Shown here piece by piece: positions 47,539 to 56,132 of a DNA stretch of 64,000 nucleotides. The notes below the pieces were generated by a model. It did no database searches, had not been told where the DNA came from, and saw nothing but the letters and a program-made list of their open reading frames with translations. Position 1 is the first letter of the stretch. Every line of letters starts with the position of its first letter. The stretch is from an uncultured Litoreibacter sp. (GTDB lineage: Bacteria; Pseudomonadota; Alphaproteobacteria; Rhodobacterales; Rhodobacteraceae), in NCBI GenBank assembly GCA_947501685.1, contig CANMWQ010000004.1:372001-436000 (forward strand), given 5' to 3'. The position numbers were made by a program, and so were the translations under genes.

Positions 47539-47581
47539 TGAACGCTTGTTCATATTATGAAGGAGTTCTGCCCCCGGTCAA
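47539..47581 (-). promoter_or_regulatory. liuA promoter and palindromic operator
   Basis: On the minus strand TTGACC (47581-47576) and TAATAT (47557-47552) are 18 bases apart, a good vegetative promoter about 42 bases before the ATG. Immediately downstream of the -10 is the dyad TGAAC-GCTT-GTTCA (47539-47552 on the plus strand). Its placement suits a repressor of the TetR type; no regulator gene lies nearby. Confidence 0.6.
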
Positions 47582-47934
47582 TGAAAAACTGCGTCATCCG
47601 CGACGGGTGAACGCGTTTGGTAAAAAAGGCGCGGCGCAGAGAATCATATGCTGCAGATGCGAAGATGAGGGAGTCTCGTTTCGGCACAAACCCGCGCCCA
47701 GACGGCCCCGCAGAGGCAGATTTACGCTAGGACACGTTAACCTTTGGCCGTGCGTCGAAACAGCGCGGTTGGTGACCCGGCGGAAGGCATAAGAACCTTA
47801 CTGTACAGATCATCCCGAAAAACTATCATGAAAATAAGCCTTCCCTGTGCGTCAACCGCCGGGAAGCGATTTTGCGCGCCCCTCAATAATGTCAAAAATA
47901 CGGCCAGAATGCGGCGCTGATCGCGTTGGCGCGC

Positions 47935-47972
47935 GTTAAGGATTGCCCCGTAACCTTAACTAATTGTTAGTT
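47935..47972 (+). promoter_or_regulatory. TTAA-rich element, possible CtrA site, upstream of the papain-like gene
   Basis: Perfect 7-bp repeat GTTAAGG / CCTTAAC (47935-47941, 47954-47960) overlaps a second perfect repeat AACTAA / TTAGTT (47958-47963, 47967-47972). TTAAC-N5-GTTAG at 47956-47970 is one base off the TTAAC-N5-GTTAA form of alphaproteobacterial CtrA sites. It ends 63 bases before the ATG at 48036. T-tract TTTTT follows, so a weak terminator is the alternative. Confidence 0.35.
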
Positions 47973-48035
47973 TTTCATTGTACTAGCAACATTTTTGCCG
48001 CATTTTCGCCCTATTACGACCTGGGAAAAGATAAC

Positions 48036-48773
48036 ATGATTTACCTTGCCTTCTATCGGGGCGAGGGACGGTTTTTTAGCGATACGCTCGTACAACGCAT
48101 CACGCGGTCCGAGTTTTCGCATTGTGAATTATTTGTGAGTGCTCTGCCGCCCTTGCCTGGACAAACTCATCGCTGCGTTTCCGCTGTCGGAAAGCATGGC
48201 GGGGTCTGCGTCCGCGATATCACCTTCCGTCCCGGCGCCTATGACTTCGTCGCCGTGCCTTGGGCTCCAACCGACACGTTTGAGCGGGCCGAGCGCCACT
48301 TGGGCAAAGGCTACGACTATTGGGGGCTGCTGATGACGCAGCTGGTCAATATGCGGCGTCACACAGCGGACCGCTGGTTCTGCTCCAAGCTCTGCGCCAA
48401 GGCGATGGGGCTGGCGGACCCGCATACCTATGCGCCGGGCGACCTGAAACGCGTGGTCGAGGAGCATAACCGCACCTATATGGCGGCTCAGGAACTGGCC
48501 GAGACGCGTCAGGCAGCACAACGCCCCCGCGTCACGCATGGCGCACCCTTCTTCCCCGGCTCCGGCATTTTTGCAGGCGGTTTGCGCAGCGCACGGGAAG
48601 GTGCTGCAAACGCGCTGTCCCATATGACAGCAGGTATCGGAGATGGCGGCGTGCGGGCCAATGCGCCGCAACGCGTCGCCAAACGCACACAAGGATTACC
48701 CACCACCCGCGCACGGCCTGCGCTTGCGCAGCCCAGCAACGTGGTCCCCTTCCCAGGCAGGATCGCGCGGTAG
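48036..48773 (+). CDS. Permuted papain-like protein, second copy type
   Basis: Protein of 245 aa. The fold order matches permuted NlpC/P60-like proteins: an early strand MIYLAFYRGEG, the His segment EFSHCELFV (His29), then the Cys segment RWFCSKLCAKAMG (likely Cys116). Residues 160-245 are low complexity and probably disordered. There is no signal peptide. I chose the ATG at 48036 because upstream in-frame codons run through the TTAA-rich element. The protein resembles that at 10177-10899 in layout, not in close sequence. It is a single gene; substrate unknown. Confidence 0.66.
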   Translation: MIYLAFYRGEGRFFSDTLVQRITRSEFSHCELFVSALPPLPGQTHRCVSAVGKHGGVCVRDITFRPGAYDFVAVPWAPTDTFERAERHLGKGYDYWGLLMTQLVNMRRHTADRWFCSKLCAKAMGLADPHTYAPGDLKRVVEEHNRTYMAAQELAETRQAAQRPRVTHGAPFFPGSGIFAGGLRSAREGAANALSHMTAGIGDGGVRANAPQRVAKRTQGLPTTRARPALAQPSNVVPFPGRIAR

Positions 48774-48806
48774 CGCGCGGGTGGTCTACGATGGCAGAGC
48801 GGGGAA

Positions 48807-50033
48807 TTACCCCTGCTCTGCCCCCCTTTCCCCTGACAGGGACACGGCCTCATCCGCGATGATCCGCGCGATGGTGGCGCAATCGTCGAGGCTGAAGGTC
48901 AGTGGCAGGCGCATATCAATGAGCCCCGCCAGCACCCGGTCGGTTTGCGGCAGCCGTTGCGCGGGCGCGTAGCGCCAGCTGTCATAGCGCGAGGTGAAGG
49001 CTTTGGGCTCGGCCGCGCCGAACCATTTCAGCTCCACCCCGCGGGCGGCACAGCCCTGCACGAACCGCTCGATCTGGGCGGGCGTGTTGCCGGGCAAAAG
49101 GAACTGGATCGAGGAGCCGACAAAGCGCCCCTCCGGCGCGCGCTCTATCACTTTGAGGCCCGGACAATTGCGCAGCCCCTCTTCGACGCGGGCATAGCGC
49201 GCGTTCCATTTCTCCACCTGCGCGTCCAGCGCTTTGAGTTGCGGGCGCAAGATCGCGGCGCGCAGATTGTCCATCCGGCCAGAGATATTTGGCGTGTCGT
49301 ATTTCACCCGCTCAAACGCCTCTTTCGGCGGGGCCGCCGCATGGCGCTCGTAGAGCATATAGCTGCCCGACAGGATCACCGCGCGGGCCATGACGTCGTC
49401 ATCATCTGAGATCAGAAACCCGCCCTCGCCCGAATTCACATGCTTATAGGTCTGGCACGAATAGCAGCCGACCACCCCGTGCCGTCCCGAAGCCGTGCCG
49501 CGCCAGCTGGCCCCCATCGTGTGGGCGCAATCCTCGATCACCTGCACGCCCGCCGCATCGGTGATCGCCATCAGCGCGTGCATGTCTACGAGGTGCCCGC
49601 GCATATGGCTGAGCAGTAGGTATTTGGCCCCCGTGCTGTCGATCTTGGCCTTGAGATCGGCCAAGTCGATGGTCAGGCTGTCTGTGACCTCCACAAAAAC
49701 CGGCTCGGCCCCAAGCGAGGCAATGGCACCGGGCACCGGGGCCAGCGTGAACCCGTTGGAGAGCACCTTGTCGCCCGGCTTGACGCCGACAGCGCGCATC
49801 GCGCAGCCCATCGCATAACCGCCCGAGGCCACCGCCAGCGCGTATTTCGCCCCGGTGAGCTGCGCAAATTCCTGTTCCAGAAGGGCTGTCTCGCCCAGCT
49901 CGCCGTCTGCCACGTTGTAGCGGTGCAAACGGCCATGGTGCAGCACCGCCATGGCGGCGGCGATGCCCTCCTCGGGGATCGGGTCTTGTTGGGTGAATGA
50001 TCCGGTAAATGAGCTGGTGAAACGGGTTTCCAT
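48807..50033 (-). CDS. DegT/DnrJ/EryC1/StrS-family PLP aminotransferase
   Basis: Fold-type I PLP enzyme of 408 aa, of the family that makes amino sugars and related compounds. The PLP Lys is in CQTYKHVNSGEGGF; cofactor contacts include VIEDCAHTMGASW and VASGGYAMGCA. Two uncommon points are TQQDPIPEEG in place of the usual N terminus and the replacement of the SxHxxK pattern by CQTYKH. No other sugar-nucleotide genes adjoin. The substrate is unknown; a colitose or perosamine type role cannot be separated from amino-acid-like roles here. Confidence 0.85.
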   Translation of the reverse strand: METRFTSSFTGSFTQQDPIPEEGIAAAMAVLHHGRLHRYNVADGELGETALLEQEFAQLTGAKYALAVASGGYAMGCAMRAVGVKPGDKVLSNGFTLAPVPGAIASLGAEPVFVEVTDSLTIDLADLKAKIDSTGAKYLLLSHMRGHLVDMHALMAITDAAGVQVIEDCAHTMGASWRGTASGRHGVVGCYSCQTYKHVNSGEGGFLISDDDDVMARAVILSGSYMLYERHAAAPPKEAFERVKYDTPNISGRMDNLRAAILRPQLKALDAQVEKWNARYARVEEGLRNCPGLKVIERAPEGRFVGSSIQFLLPGNTPAQIERFVQGCAARGVELKWFGAAEPKAFTSRYDSWRYAPAQRLPQTDRVLAGLIDMRLPLTFSLDDCATIARIIADEAVSLSGERGAEQG

Positions 50034-50077
50034 GCGAGCCTCCGTTGGGTGTTGGGCGCAGAGTGGAAGCGGCGCGG

Positions 50078-50108
50078 CCCCGCGTCAATGCGCAGCGGCG
50101 TCGCGGGG
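50078..50108. repeat. Inverted repeat between the phosphatase gene and the DegT-family gene
   Basis: 7-bp arms CCCCGCG / CGCGGGG with a 17-base loop in the 123-bp gap. It may be a transcript end or operator. No T-tract follows on the minus strand. Confidence 0.35.
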
Positions 50109-50156
50109 ATGCGGTTTCACTCCGTGGGTTTTAGAATTTCGGGAAAAACGAAGGGA

Positions 50157-50822
50157 TCAGCCGATCAGCTTGGCCACCACCGCGTCGAGCGCATCAAAAT
50201 GGTCGATGGTCTCGTCAGGAAACAACTCTTGTACCGAATTGCCCGCAGGCGAAAACGTCACCAGCACCGAAGGCACGCCGGCCGCCGTGGAGGTCTTGCG
50301 ATCCGTCGCCGTGTCCCCCACCAGCAAGGATTTACCCACTACGCCCCCGGCTTGTTCCACCGCCAGAATATACGGCGCGGGGTCGGGCTTGGAGACGGGC
50401 AAGGTTCTGGCCCCGATGACGGCGTCAAACACGTCGTAAAACGCGATATGTTTCAGCAATTGCTCGGCCAGCGCGATGGGTTTGTTGGTGCAGATCGCCA
50501 CCTTGTAGCCCGCCGCCTTCAGCCGCGTGACCACCGCCCGCGCCCCGTCATAGAGATAGGTCTTTTCGGCAATTTGTTGGCTATAAGCCTCCAGCAAAAC
50601 CGGGTAGCCCGCGTCGATATCGGCCTCTGTAAAGGCCACGCCCCGGCGCTCGAACCCCAGCTTCATCATGGCCCGCCCGCCGCGCAGCGCGGTGGCGGCG
50701 TCCTTGGGGTGCTCCAGCACCGCGCCCATCCCGCGCGCCTCGAACACGGCATTGGCCGCGTCAAGAAGATCGCCGGAGGTGTCGGCCAGCGTGCCGTCGA
50801 GATCGAAAACCACAGTGCGCAT
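50157..50822 (-). CDS. gph: HAD-family phosphatase, phosphoglycolate phosphatase-like
   Basis: HAD hydrolase of 221 aa. Motif I is FDLDGTLAD with nucleophile Asp7, motif II is ICTNKP, motif III is the Lys of SKPDP and motif IV is LLVGDTATDRKTS. The helical cap fits phosphoglycolate phosphatase (Gph), which removes 2-phosphoglycolate from DNA repair or oxygenase activity. Other HAD substrates cannot be excluded. It is divergent from glmU with 127 bases between. Confidence 0.85.
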   Translation of the reverse strand: MRTVVFDLDGTLADTSGDLLDAANAVFEARGMGAVLEHPKDAATALRGGRAMMKLGFERRGVAFTEADIDAGYPVLLEAYSQQIAEKTYLYDGARAVVTRLKAAGYKVAICTNKPIALAEQLLKHIAFYDVFDAVIGARTLPVSKPDPAPYILAVEQAGGVVGKSLLVGDTATDRKTSTAAGVPSVLVTFSPAGNSVQELFPDETIDHFDALDAVVAKLIG

Positions 50823-50828
50823 AGCAAA

Positions 50829-50846
50829 GCCCTTTGCGTGAAGGGC
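50829..50846. repeat. Small hairpin in the gph-glmU divergent region
   Basis: GCCCTT / AAGGGC, 6-bp arms with a 6-base loop, close to the gph start. It would sit in the gph 5' leader or an operator position. Weak. Confidence 0.3.
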
Positions 50847-50949
50847 CCCCACCTGAAAGCTGTAACCCGACGAAATGTTGCTTGAGCCCCGCACCCTTGC
50901 GTTGCCCGGACGAAAGGTTAGAACGGGCGCAAAGACAAGGAAAGCAACA

Positions 50950-52299
50950 ATGCGCACCGCACTCGTCATTCTGGCCGCAGGCATGGGCAGCAGAATGAAC
51001 TCCGATCTTCCCAAAGTGCTGCATGAGGTGGCTGGGCTGCCCCTGATCGGGCATGCGATGCGCGCGGGTGCCGCGCTGTCGCCTGAGCGCACCGTCGTGG
51101 TCACCGGCCATGGCGCGGAGGCTGTAGAGGCCATGGTGACCCGGCTGAACCCTGAGGCTGTTTGCGTGCGCCAGAAAGAGCAACTCGGCACCGGCCACGC
51201 CGTGGACCAGGCGCGGGACGCCTTGGCGGGGTTTCACGGCACAGTGATCGTGCTTTACGGCGACACGCCTTTCGTGTCAGCCGGGACGTTGGAACAGTTG
51301 GTGGCGCAGCGCAGGCAAGCGGATGTGGCCGTGCTGGGCTTTGAGGCACAAGAGCCCGCGCGCTACGGGCGGCTGGTGACAGAGGGCGACGCGCTGACGC
51401 GGATCGTGGAGGCCAAGGACGCAACTGAGGCGGAGCTGGCAATCTCTTTGTGCAATTCCGGCGTGATTGCAGCGGGTTGCGAGACGTTGTTCGACCTGAT
51501 TTCAAAGCTCGACCGAAACAATGAGGGCCAAGAATATTACCTCACTGACGTGGTCGGGCTGGCCAATGCACGCGGCCTGCGCGCCACCTATGTGACCTGC
51601 GACGAGACTGAGACGATGGGCGTCAATGACCGCACGCAGCTGGCGCAGGCGGAGGGCGTGTTTCAGCGCCGCGCGCGGCGGGTCGCGATGCTGGGCGGCG
51701 TGACATTGGCGGAACCGGATAGCGTCTATTTCAGCCATGACACCGACATTGCGCGTGACGTCTGGGTCGGGCCGAACGTGGTCTTCGGGCCGGGGGTTCA
51801 GATCGCGCAAGGCGCGCGGATCGAGGCGTTCAGCCATCTGGAAGGCTGCGAAGTTGGGCCGCGGGCCAATATTGGCCCCTTCGCGCGGCTCAGACCCGGC
51901 GCGCAGCTGTCCCAAGGCACCAAGATCGGCAATTTCGTCGAGATCAAGAACGCAACCATCGCCGACGGGGCCAAGGTCAACCACCTGTCCTATGTGGGCG
52001 ACGCTTCTGTCGGCGAGGCCGCCAATATCGGCGCGGGCACCATCATCTGCAATTATGACGGCGTGATGAAACACCGCACGGAGATCGGCGCGCGGGCCTT
52101 TGTCGGCTCGAACACATTGCTGGTGGCCCCCGTCAAAATGGGCGCGGAGAGCATGACTGGCTCAGGCACCGTGGTCACCAAGGACATTCCCGACGGCGCA
52201 CTGGCCATTGGCCGCGCCGAGACAAAGATAAAGCCCGGATTTACGCGCAAATTCATGCAATTGCTCCGGGCCAAGAAAAAGCTGAAGGAAGACCGTTAA
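50950..52299 (+). CDS. glmU: Bifunctional UDP-GlcNAc pyrophosphorylase / glucosamine-1-P acetyltransferase
   Basis: Makes UDP-GlcNAc for peptidoglycan and LPS in two steps; 449 aa. The N-terminal nucleotidyltransferase has LAAGMGSRM, QLGTGHAV and YGDTPF. The C-terminal left-handed beta helix is built of hexapeptide repeats and has the acetyltransferase His region KVNHLSYVGDASVGEAANIGAG. The ATG at 50950 has AAGGAAAG about ten bases upstream. It ends directly at the glmS ATG, so the two act as an operon in consecutive steps of hexosamine synthesis. Confidence 0.97.
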   Translation: MRTALVILAAGMGSRMNSDLPKVLHEVAGLPLIGHAMRAGAALSPERTVVVTGHGAEAVEAMVTRLNPEAVCVRQKEQLGTGHAVDQARDALAGFHGTVIVLYGDTPFVSAGTLEQLVAQRRQADVAVLGFEAQEPARYGRLVTEGDALTRIVEAKDATEAELAISLCNSGVIAAGCETLFDLISKLDRNNEGQEYYLTDVVGLANARGLRATYVTCDETETMGVNDRTQLAQAEGVFQRRARRVAMLGGVTLAEPDSVYFSHDTDIARDVWVGPNVVFGPGVQIAQGARIEAFSHLEGCEVGPRANIGPFARLRPGAQLSQGTKIGNFVEIKNATIADGAKVNHLSYVGDASVGEAANIGAGTIICNYDGVMKHRTEIGARAFVGSNTLLVAPVKMGAESMTGSGTVVTKDIPDGALAIGRAETKIKPGFTRKFMQLLRAKKKLKEDR

Positions 52300-54123
52300 A
52301 TGTGTGGAATTGTTGGTGTATTGGGCAACCAAGAGGTTGCCCCTATTCTGGTCGAGACTCTCAAGCGTCTTGAATATCGCGGCTACGACAGCGCAGGGAT
52401 TGCGACCGTCAACAGCGGCGCTTTGGACCGCCGCCGCGCGGTGGGCAAACTGATCAACCTCTCGGATCTGCTGGTGCATGAGCCGCTGGCCGGAAAATCT
52501 GGTATTGGCCACACCAGATGGGCCACCCATGGCGCGCCCTCGGTGACAAACGCACACCCACATCAGGCCGGGCGCGTGGCCGTAGTGCATAATGGAATTA
52601 TAGAAAATTTCAAAGAGTTGCGCGACGATCTTGCCAAAAAAGGCATTGAGTTCGAGACCGACACCGACACGGAAACCGTGGTTCTGCTCGCCCAGCATTT
52701 CCTGTCCGGCGGCATGGCACCAAAAGAGGCCGCGTTCGCAACGCTCGACATGCTGGAGGGCGCCTTTGCGCTGTGTTTCCTGTTTGAGGGCGAGGACGAT
52801 CTGATGATCGCGGCGCGCAAGGGCTCCCCGCTGGCCATCGGGCATGGCGAGGGAGAGATGTATGTGGGCTCGGACGCCATCGCGCTGGCCCGGCTCACCA
52901 ACCAGATCACCTATTTGGCCGAGGGCGACCGCGCCGTGCTGACGCGCAACTCGCTGACCATCTTCGACGCCGCGGGAAAGCTGGCCAACCGCGAGGTCAA
53001 GCAAATCAAACCGGATGCAGCGAGGGTTGAAAAAGGCGGACACAAGCATTTCATGGCAAAGGAAATTGCCGAGCAACCCGTGGTGCTGGCCGACGCCATC
53101 GCGGCATATACAGACGCGGCGGGTCACGGGGTCTCCTTGCCAAGCGGAGATCTGGATTTCACCGCCTGCGACCGGCTGTCCATGGTCGCCTGCGGCACCG
53201 CCTTCATCGCCTGTCAGGTTGCCAAATACTGGTTCGAACAGCTGGCGGGCCTGCCGGTGGACGTCGATATCGCGTCTGAATATCGCTACCGCAACCCGCC
53301 GATCTCAAACGCCTCCTACTCCGTCTTCGTGTCCCAATCGGGCGAGACCGCCGACACGCTGGCCGCGCTGCGCTATGCGCAAGACAAATCCGCCAAGATC
53401 GTCTCGCTGGTCAATGTCGCCGAAAGCTCGATTGCGCGCGAAAGCGATCTGGCCCTGCCCATTCTGGCCGGCACGGAGATCGGCGTGGCCTCGACCAAAG
53501 CCTTCACCTGCCAGCTGACCGTGCTGGCGCTGCTGGCGCTGAAAGCCGCCCATCAGCGCGGCCATCTCGACGATGCGGGGCTGGCCGAGAAGCTGGCCAA
53601 CCTGCGCAATATGCCGGGCCTGATCAACCAAGCGCTGGCCATGGAGCCGGTGATCAAAGCCGTCGCCCGCAAAATCGCGAAGGCCACCGACGCGATCTAT
53701 CTGGGGCGCGGGCCAATGTACCCGCTGGCCATGGAAGGCGCGTTGAAACTCAAGGAAATCAGTTACATACATGCCGAAGGTTATGCATCGGGTGAGCTGA
53801 AACACGGACCCATCGCCCTGATCGATGAAAACATGCCTGTGGTCGTGATTGCGCCCATGGATGACCTGTTCGACAAGACAATTTCGAACATGCAGGAGGT
53901 TATGGCGCGGGGCGGCAAAGTCGTGCTGATCACCGACCGGGAGGGCGCAATGAGCGCCTCGGACGGCGTCTGGGAGGGTATTGTGATGCCCGGCTGCGAT
54001 CCGTTTCTGGCCCCGATCCTCTATGCGGTTCCAGCCCAGCTACTGAGCTACCACGCCGCTGTCGCAAAAGGCACGGATGTGGACCAGCCGCGCAACCTTG
54101 CCAAATCCGTGACGGTGGAATGA
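52300..54123 (+). CDS. glmS: Glutamine-fructose-6-phosphate transaminase (isomerizing)
   Basis: Makes glucosamine-6-phosphate from fructose-6-phosphate and glutamine; 607 aa. The nucleophile is Cys2 in CGIVGVLG, and GHTRWATHG and NGIIEN complete the glutaminase site. Two SIS domains follow (SQSGETADTLAALR, ..STKAFTCQL, and AEGYASGELKHGP) with the C-terminal DQPRNLAKSVTVE. It directly follows glmU. No ribozyme-like leader is seen; the gene shares the glmU transcript. Confidence 0.97.
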   Translation: MCGIVGVLGNQEVAPILVETLKRLEYRGYDSAGIATVNSGALDRRRAVGKLINLSDLLVHEPLAGKSGIGHTRWATHGAPSVTNAHPHQAGRVAVVHNGIIENFKELRDDLAKKGIEFETDTDTETVVLLAQHFLSGGMAPKEAAFATLDMLEGAFALCFLFEGEDDLMIAARKGSPLAIGHGEGEMYVGSDAIALARLTNQITYLAEGDRAVLTRNSLTIFDAAGKLANREVKQIKPDAARVEKGGHKHFMAKEIAEQPVVLADAIAAYTDAAGHGVSLPSGDLDFTACDRLSMVACGTAFIACQVAKYWFEQLAGLPVDVDIASEYRYRNPPISNASYSVFVSQSGETADTLAALRYAQDKSAKIVSLVNVAESSIARESDLALPILAGTEIGVASTKAFTCQLTVLALLALKAAHQRGHLDDAGLAEKLANLRNMPGLINQALAMEPVIKAVARKIAKATDAIYLGRGPMYPLAMEGALKLKEISYIHAEGYASGELKHGPIALIDENMPVVVIAPMDDLFDKTISNMQEVMARGGKVVLITDREGAMSASDGVWEGIVMPGCDPFLAPILYAVPAQLLSYHAAVAKGTDVDQPRNLAKSVTVE

Positions 54124-54815
54124 CGCTGGAGGGCGCGCTTGCGGCGTTGAACGCCGCGGCGGACGTCCAAAAGGGCGTCGAAATGGCCACTTATCACAAG
54201 GTTTCAAGGGCTTACCTTGGGGTGGCCAACCCCCAGCTGGACGCATTTGCAAAGGATTGGCGCAGCGATATGGACGTGGAGGCGCGCGTCGCATTGGCCG
54301 GTGGGCTGTGGCAAACCGATATCCATGAGGCGCGGGTTTTGGCCGCCAAGCTGCTGACCCAGGCACGGCTGCGCCCCAGCGACGCGTCCGCTTGGGCGAT
54401 GATCAAAGGCTGGGTCCCTGAGTTTGACGCATGGGCGATTGCGGATCATGCCTGCATCGCGGGACAGAAACGGCTAGTTTGGGACCCGGCCCGGCTTGCA
54501 GAAATCGAACATTGGCACCGATCAGAGCATATGTGGACCCGCCGCGCGGCTTTGGTGATCACCCTGCCCTGGACCAAACAGAATTTCCCGAAAGCGCAAG
54601 ACCTTGAGATCCGTGACCGGGTGCTGGGATGGGCCGCAAGCTATGTTGAGGACCATACATGGTTTATCCAGAAGGCCGTGGCGTGGTGGCTGCGGGAATT
54701 GTCCAAACATGACCCCGACCAGGTGCGCGCCTTTCTGGACGCGCATGGCGCGGCGATGAAGCCCTTTGCAGTGACGGAGGCGGCCCGAAAGCTGCCTCCG
54801 TCACAAGAGAGTTAG
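54120..54815 (+). CDS. DNA alkylation repair protein (AlkD-like)
   Basis: HEAT-repeat DNA glycosylase-like protein of 231 aa. Family features are VSRAYLGVANPQLDAFAKDW, ARVLAAKLL, DAWAIADHACIA and RRAALVITLPW, and WFIQKAVAWWLRELSKHDPDQV near the C terminus. AlkD-type enzymes excise alkylated bases without base flipping. It overlaps glmS by four bases (ATGA), so it is translated with the hexosamine genes for no obvious metabolic reason. Its 3' end overlaps the convergent Gly-rich gene by four bases. Confidence 0.88.
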   Translation: MTLEGALAALNAAADVQKGVEMATYHKVSRAYLGVANPQLDAFAKDWRSDMDVEARVALAGGLWQTDIHEARVLAAKLLTQARLRPSDASAWAMIKGWVPEFDAWAIADHACIAGQKRLVWDPARLAEIEHWHRSEHMWTRRAALVITLPWTKQNFPKAQDLEIRDRVLGWAASYVEDHTWFIQKAVAWWLRELSKHDPDQVRAFLDAHGAAMKPFAVTEAARKLPPSQES

Positions 54816-56014
54816 CCTTCCTCTGCAGCCAGAAGCAGCGGATCAATCTCGCCGTCGATCTCAGGATCGACGATGACGATCTCAGGCTCGAGCACTTCGG
54901 GCTCTAGCGGCTCTTCCTCGGTCTCTGCCAGGTCCTCTTCCTCGGCTGCGCGCTCTACGGCCACGTCGATAAAGCCGACGGCCTCACCGATGCCCAGCTT
55001 GTCGGAAACGAAGGCCACGACCTCGTCGGAGATATCTTCCGGCGCGACGCTGCGGTTGCCTTGGGTGTTGTAAGAGGCGGCGATGGCCTCGCGCAACGCC
55101 TCGGGAGAGGTGTCCGCGCCGCTTTCTTCAGCCGCGATTTGTGCCTCGTCCAGCGTGGCTTGCAGCGCGTCGAGCCTGTCCAGTTCAACAACCGCTATGT
55201 CCAGATTCGCCAAGGACTGCTCCCAATCGGCACGGGTTTCGGCTTCAAGATCAGGTTCATTTGCCAACAAATCAGCGCGGGCCATGTCAAGCGCATCGCG
55301 CGTCGACAGCTCCTCGGTCGGGGTGATGTCGAGCCCTGCGAGCACTGTATTGAGGGCCTCTTGCTGTGCATCCACATCCGCCTGCGCGGTGTTCAGTGCG
55401 CCTTCAAATTCGGCGCCCGCGACGCTTGCGGCCACGAAATCGCGGAACGGATCGAGCTTTGGGTCATTGCCGTTGAAGAAGCCGTTTGCGTTGCGGTTCA
55501 ACGAGTTAAGCCCTTTCAGCTGCGCATGGAGGTTACGCTCCTTCGGGGCGGCTGCGGGACGCGTCGTCACTTCAGGTGCGGCCACTGTCGCGGCCTTGGC
55601 GACCCGTGTCTTGGTCACTTTCGGCGCGGTGCGGGCCTTGGCCACGCGTTTTGTCTCCACGCTGCGTTGTTTCTTGGTCAGGCCCAACTTGGACATGGTG
55701 TTGTTCAGCCGCTTTTGCAGCTTGTTGCCGTTTCTGGTGCTTGAGGCCTTTGCGCTGCGCCGTTCGGTCGCTTTCGCCCGGCCAGTGGCCTTGGCCGCAT
55801 TGCCGCCCTTGTCGGACTTGCTAGCGCCTTTGCCGCCGCCATTGCCGCCGCCGTTACCATTGCCCCCGCCGTTTCCGCCGCCATTGCCGCCGCCGTTGCC
55901 GTTCTTCGCATAGGCCGCGCCGGCCTCGTCAAGCTGTGGCAGGCCCGTGCCGTCGATCAGGCTGGGCGCGCTGAGCGCGACCGCAGCGCATGTGAAAAGT
56001 GGGATAAGTTTCAT
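54812..56014 (-). CDS. Secreted Gly/Asn-repeat protein with basic and acidic coiled segments
   Basis: Protein of 400 aa with a signal peptide (FTCAAVALSAPS). Residues about 37-62 are GGN/GGGN repeats, followed by a basic Ala/Lys/Arg-rich stretch to about residue 165. The middle (about 175-330) is Ala/Glu/Asp-rich and strongly helical (ALNTAQADVDAQQEALN, DRLDALQATLDEAQIA). The C terminus is very acidic (EEEDLAETEEEPLE). Part-by-part it suggests an exported adhesive or matrix-like or structural protein; no family is recognised. The start at 56014 is fixed by the signal peptide. Confidence 0.6.
   Translation of the reverse strand: MKLIPLFTCAAVALSAPSLIDGTGLPQLDEAGAAYAKNGNGGGNGGGNGGGNGNGGGNGGGKGASKSDKGGNAAKATGRAKATERRSAKASSTRNGNKLQKRLNNTMSKLGLTKKQRSVETKRVAKARTAPKVTKTRVAKAATVAAPEVTTRPAAAPKERNLHAQLKGLNSLNRNANGFFNGNDPKLDPFRDFVAASVAGAEFEGALNTAQADVDAQQEALNTVLAGLDITPTEELSTRDALDMARADLLANEPDLEAETRADWEQSLANLDIAVVELDRLDALQATLDEAQIAAEESGADTSPEALREAIAASYNTQGNRSVAPEDISDEVVAFVSDKLGIGEAVGFIDVAVERAAEEEDLAETEEEPLEPEVLEPEIVIVDPEIDGEIDPLLLAAEEG
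55830..55901. repeat. GGN-coding tandem repeat
   Basis: About 70 bases of GCC/GTT-type triplet repeats (minus strand GGC-GGC-AAT units) that code for Gly-Gly-(Gly)-Asn repeats. The period is mainly 9 to 12 bases with small variation, prone to slippage. It is coding and not CRISPR-like. Confidence 0.7.
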
Positions 56015-56132
56015 GGCAGTGAATCCTCTTTCGCCCCCGGTTGCAAACATGCCTTTCGGCCGTGATATGACCCTCAAAACACGAAAATGTGACAAAAATA
56101 AGGGAGCGGCGCCTGCGCGCGCGGCAACGCGC

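Larger units (their letters stand above)
47511..48035. other. 525-bp intergenic region between liuA and the papain-like gene
   Basis: It holds the liuA promoter and operator at one end and TTAA-rich elements at 47935-47972 at the other. A short reading frame on the plus strand (47538-47792) has no ribosome site or family likeness and is not called. Confidence 0.6.

Noticed and set aside
47538-47792. 84-codon frame downstream of the liuA start
   Set aside because: Arg/Cys-rich with no ribosome site. It starts inside the liuA operator.
55830-55901. Repeat tract as a CRISPR or minisatellite
   Set aside because: The unit is a simple coding Gly/Asn triplet run without spacers. It belongs to the secreted protein.
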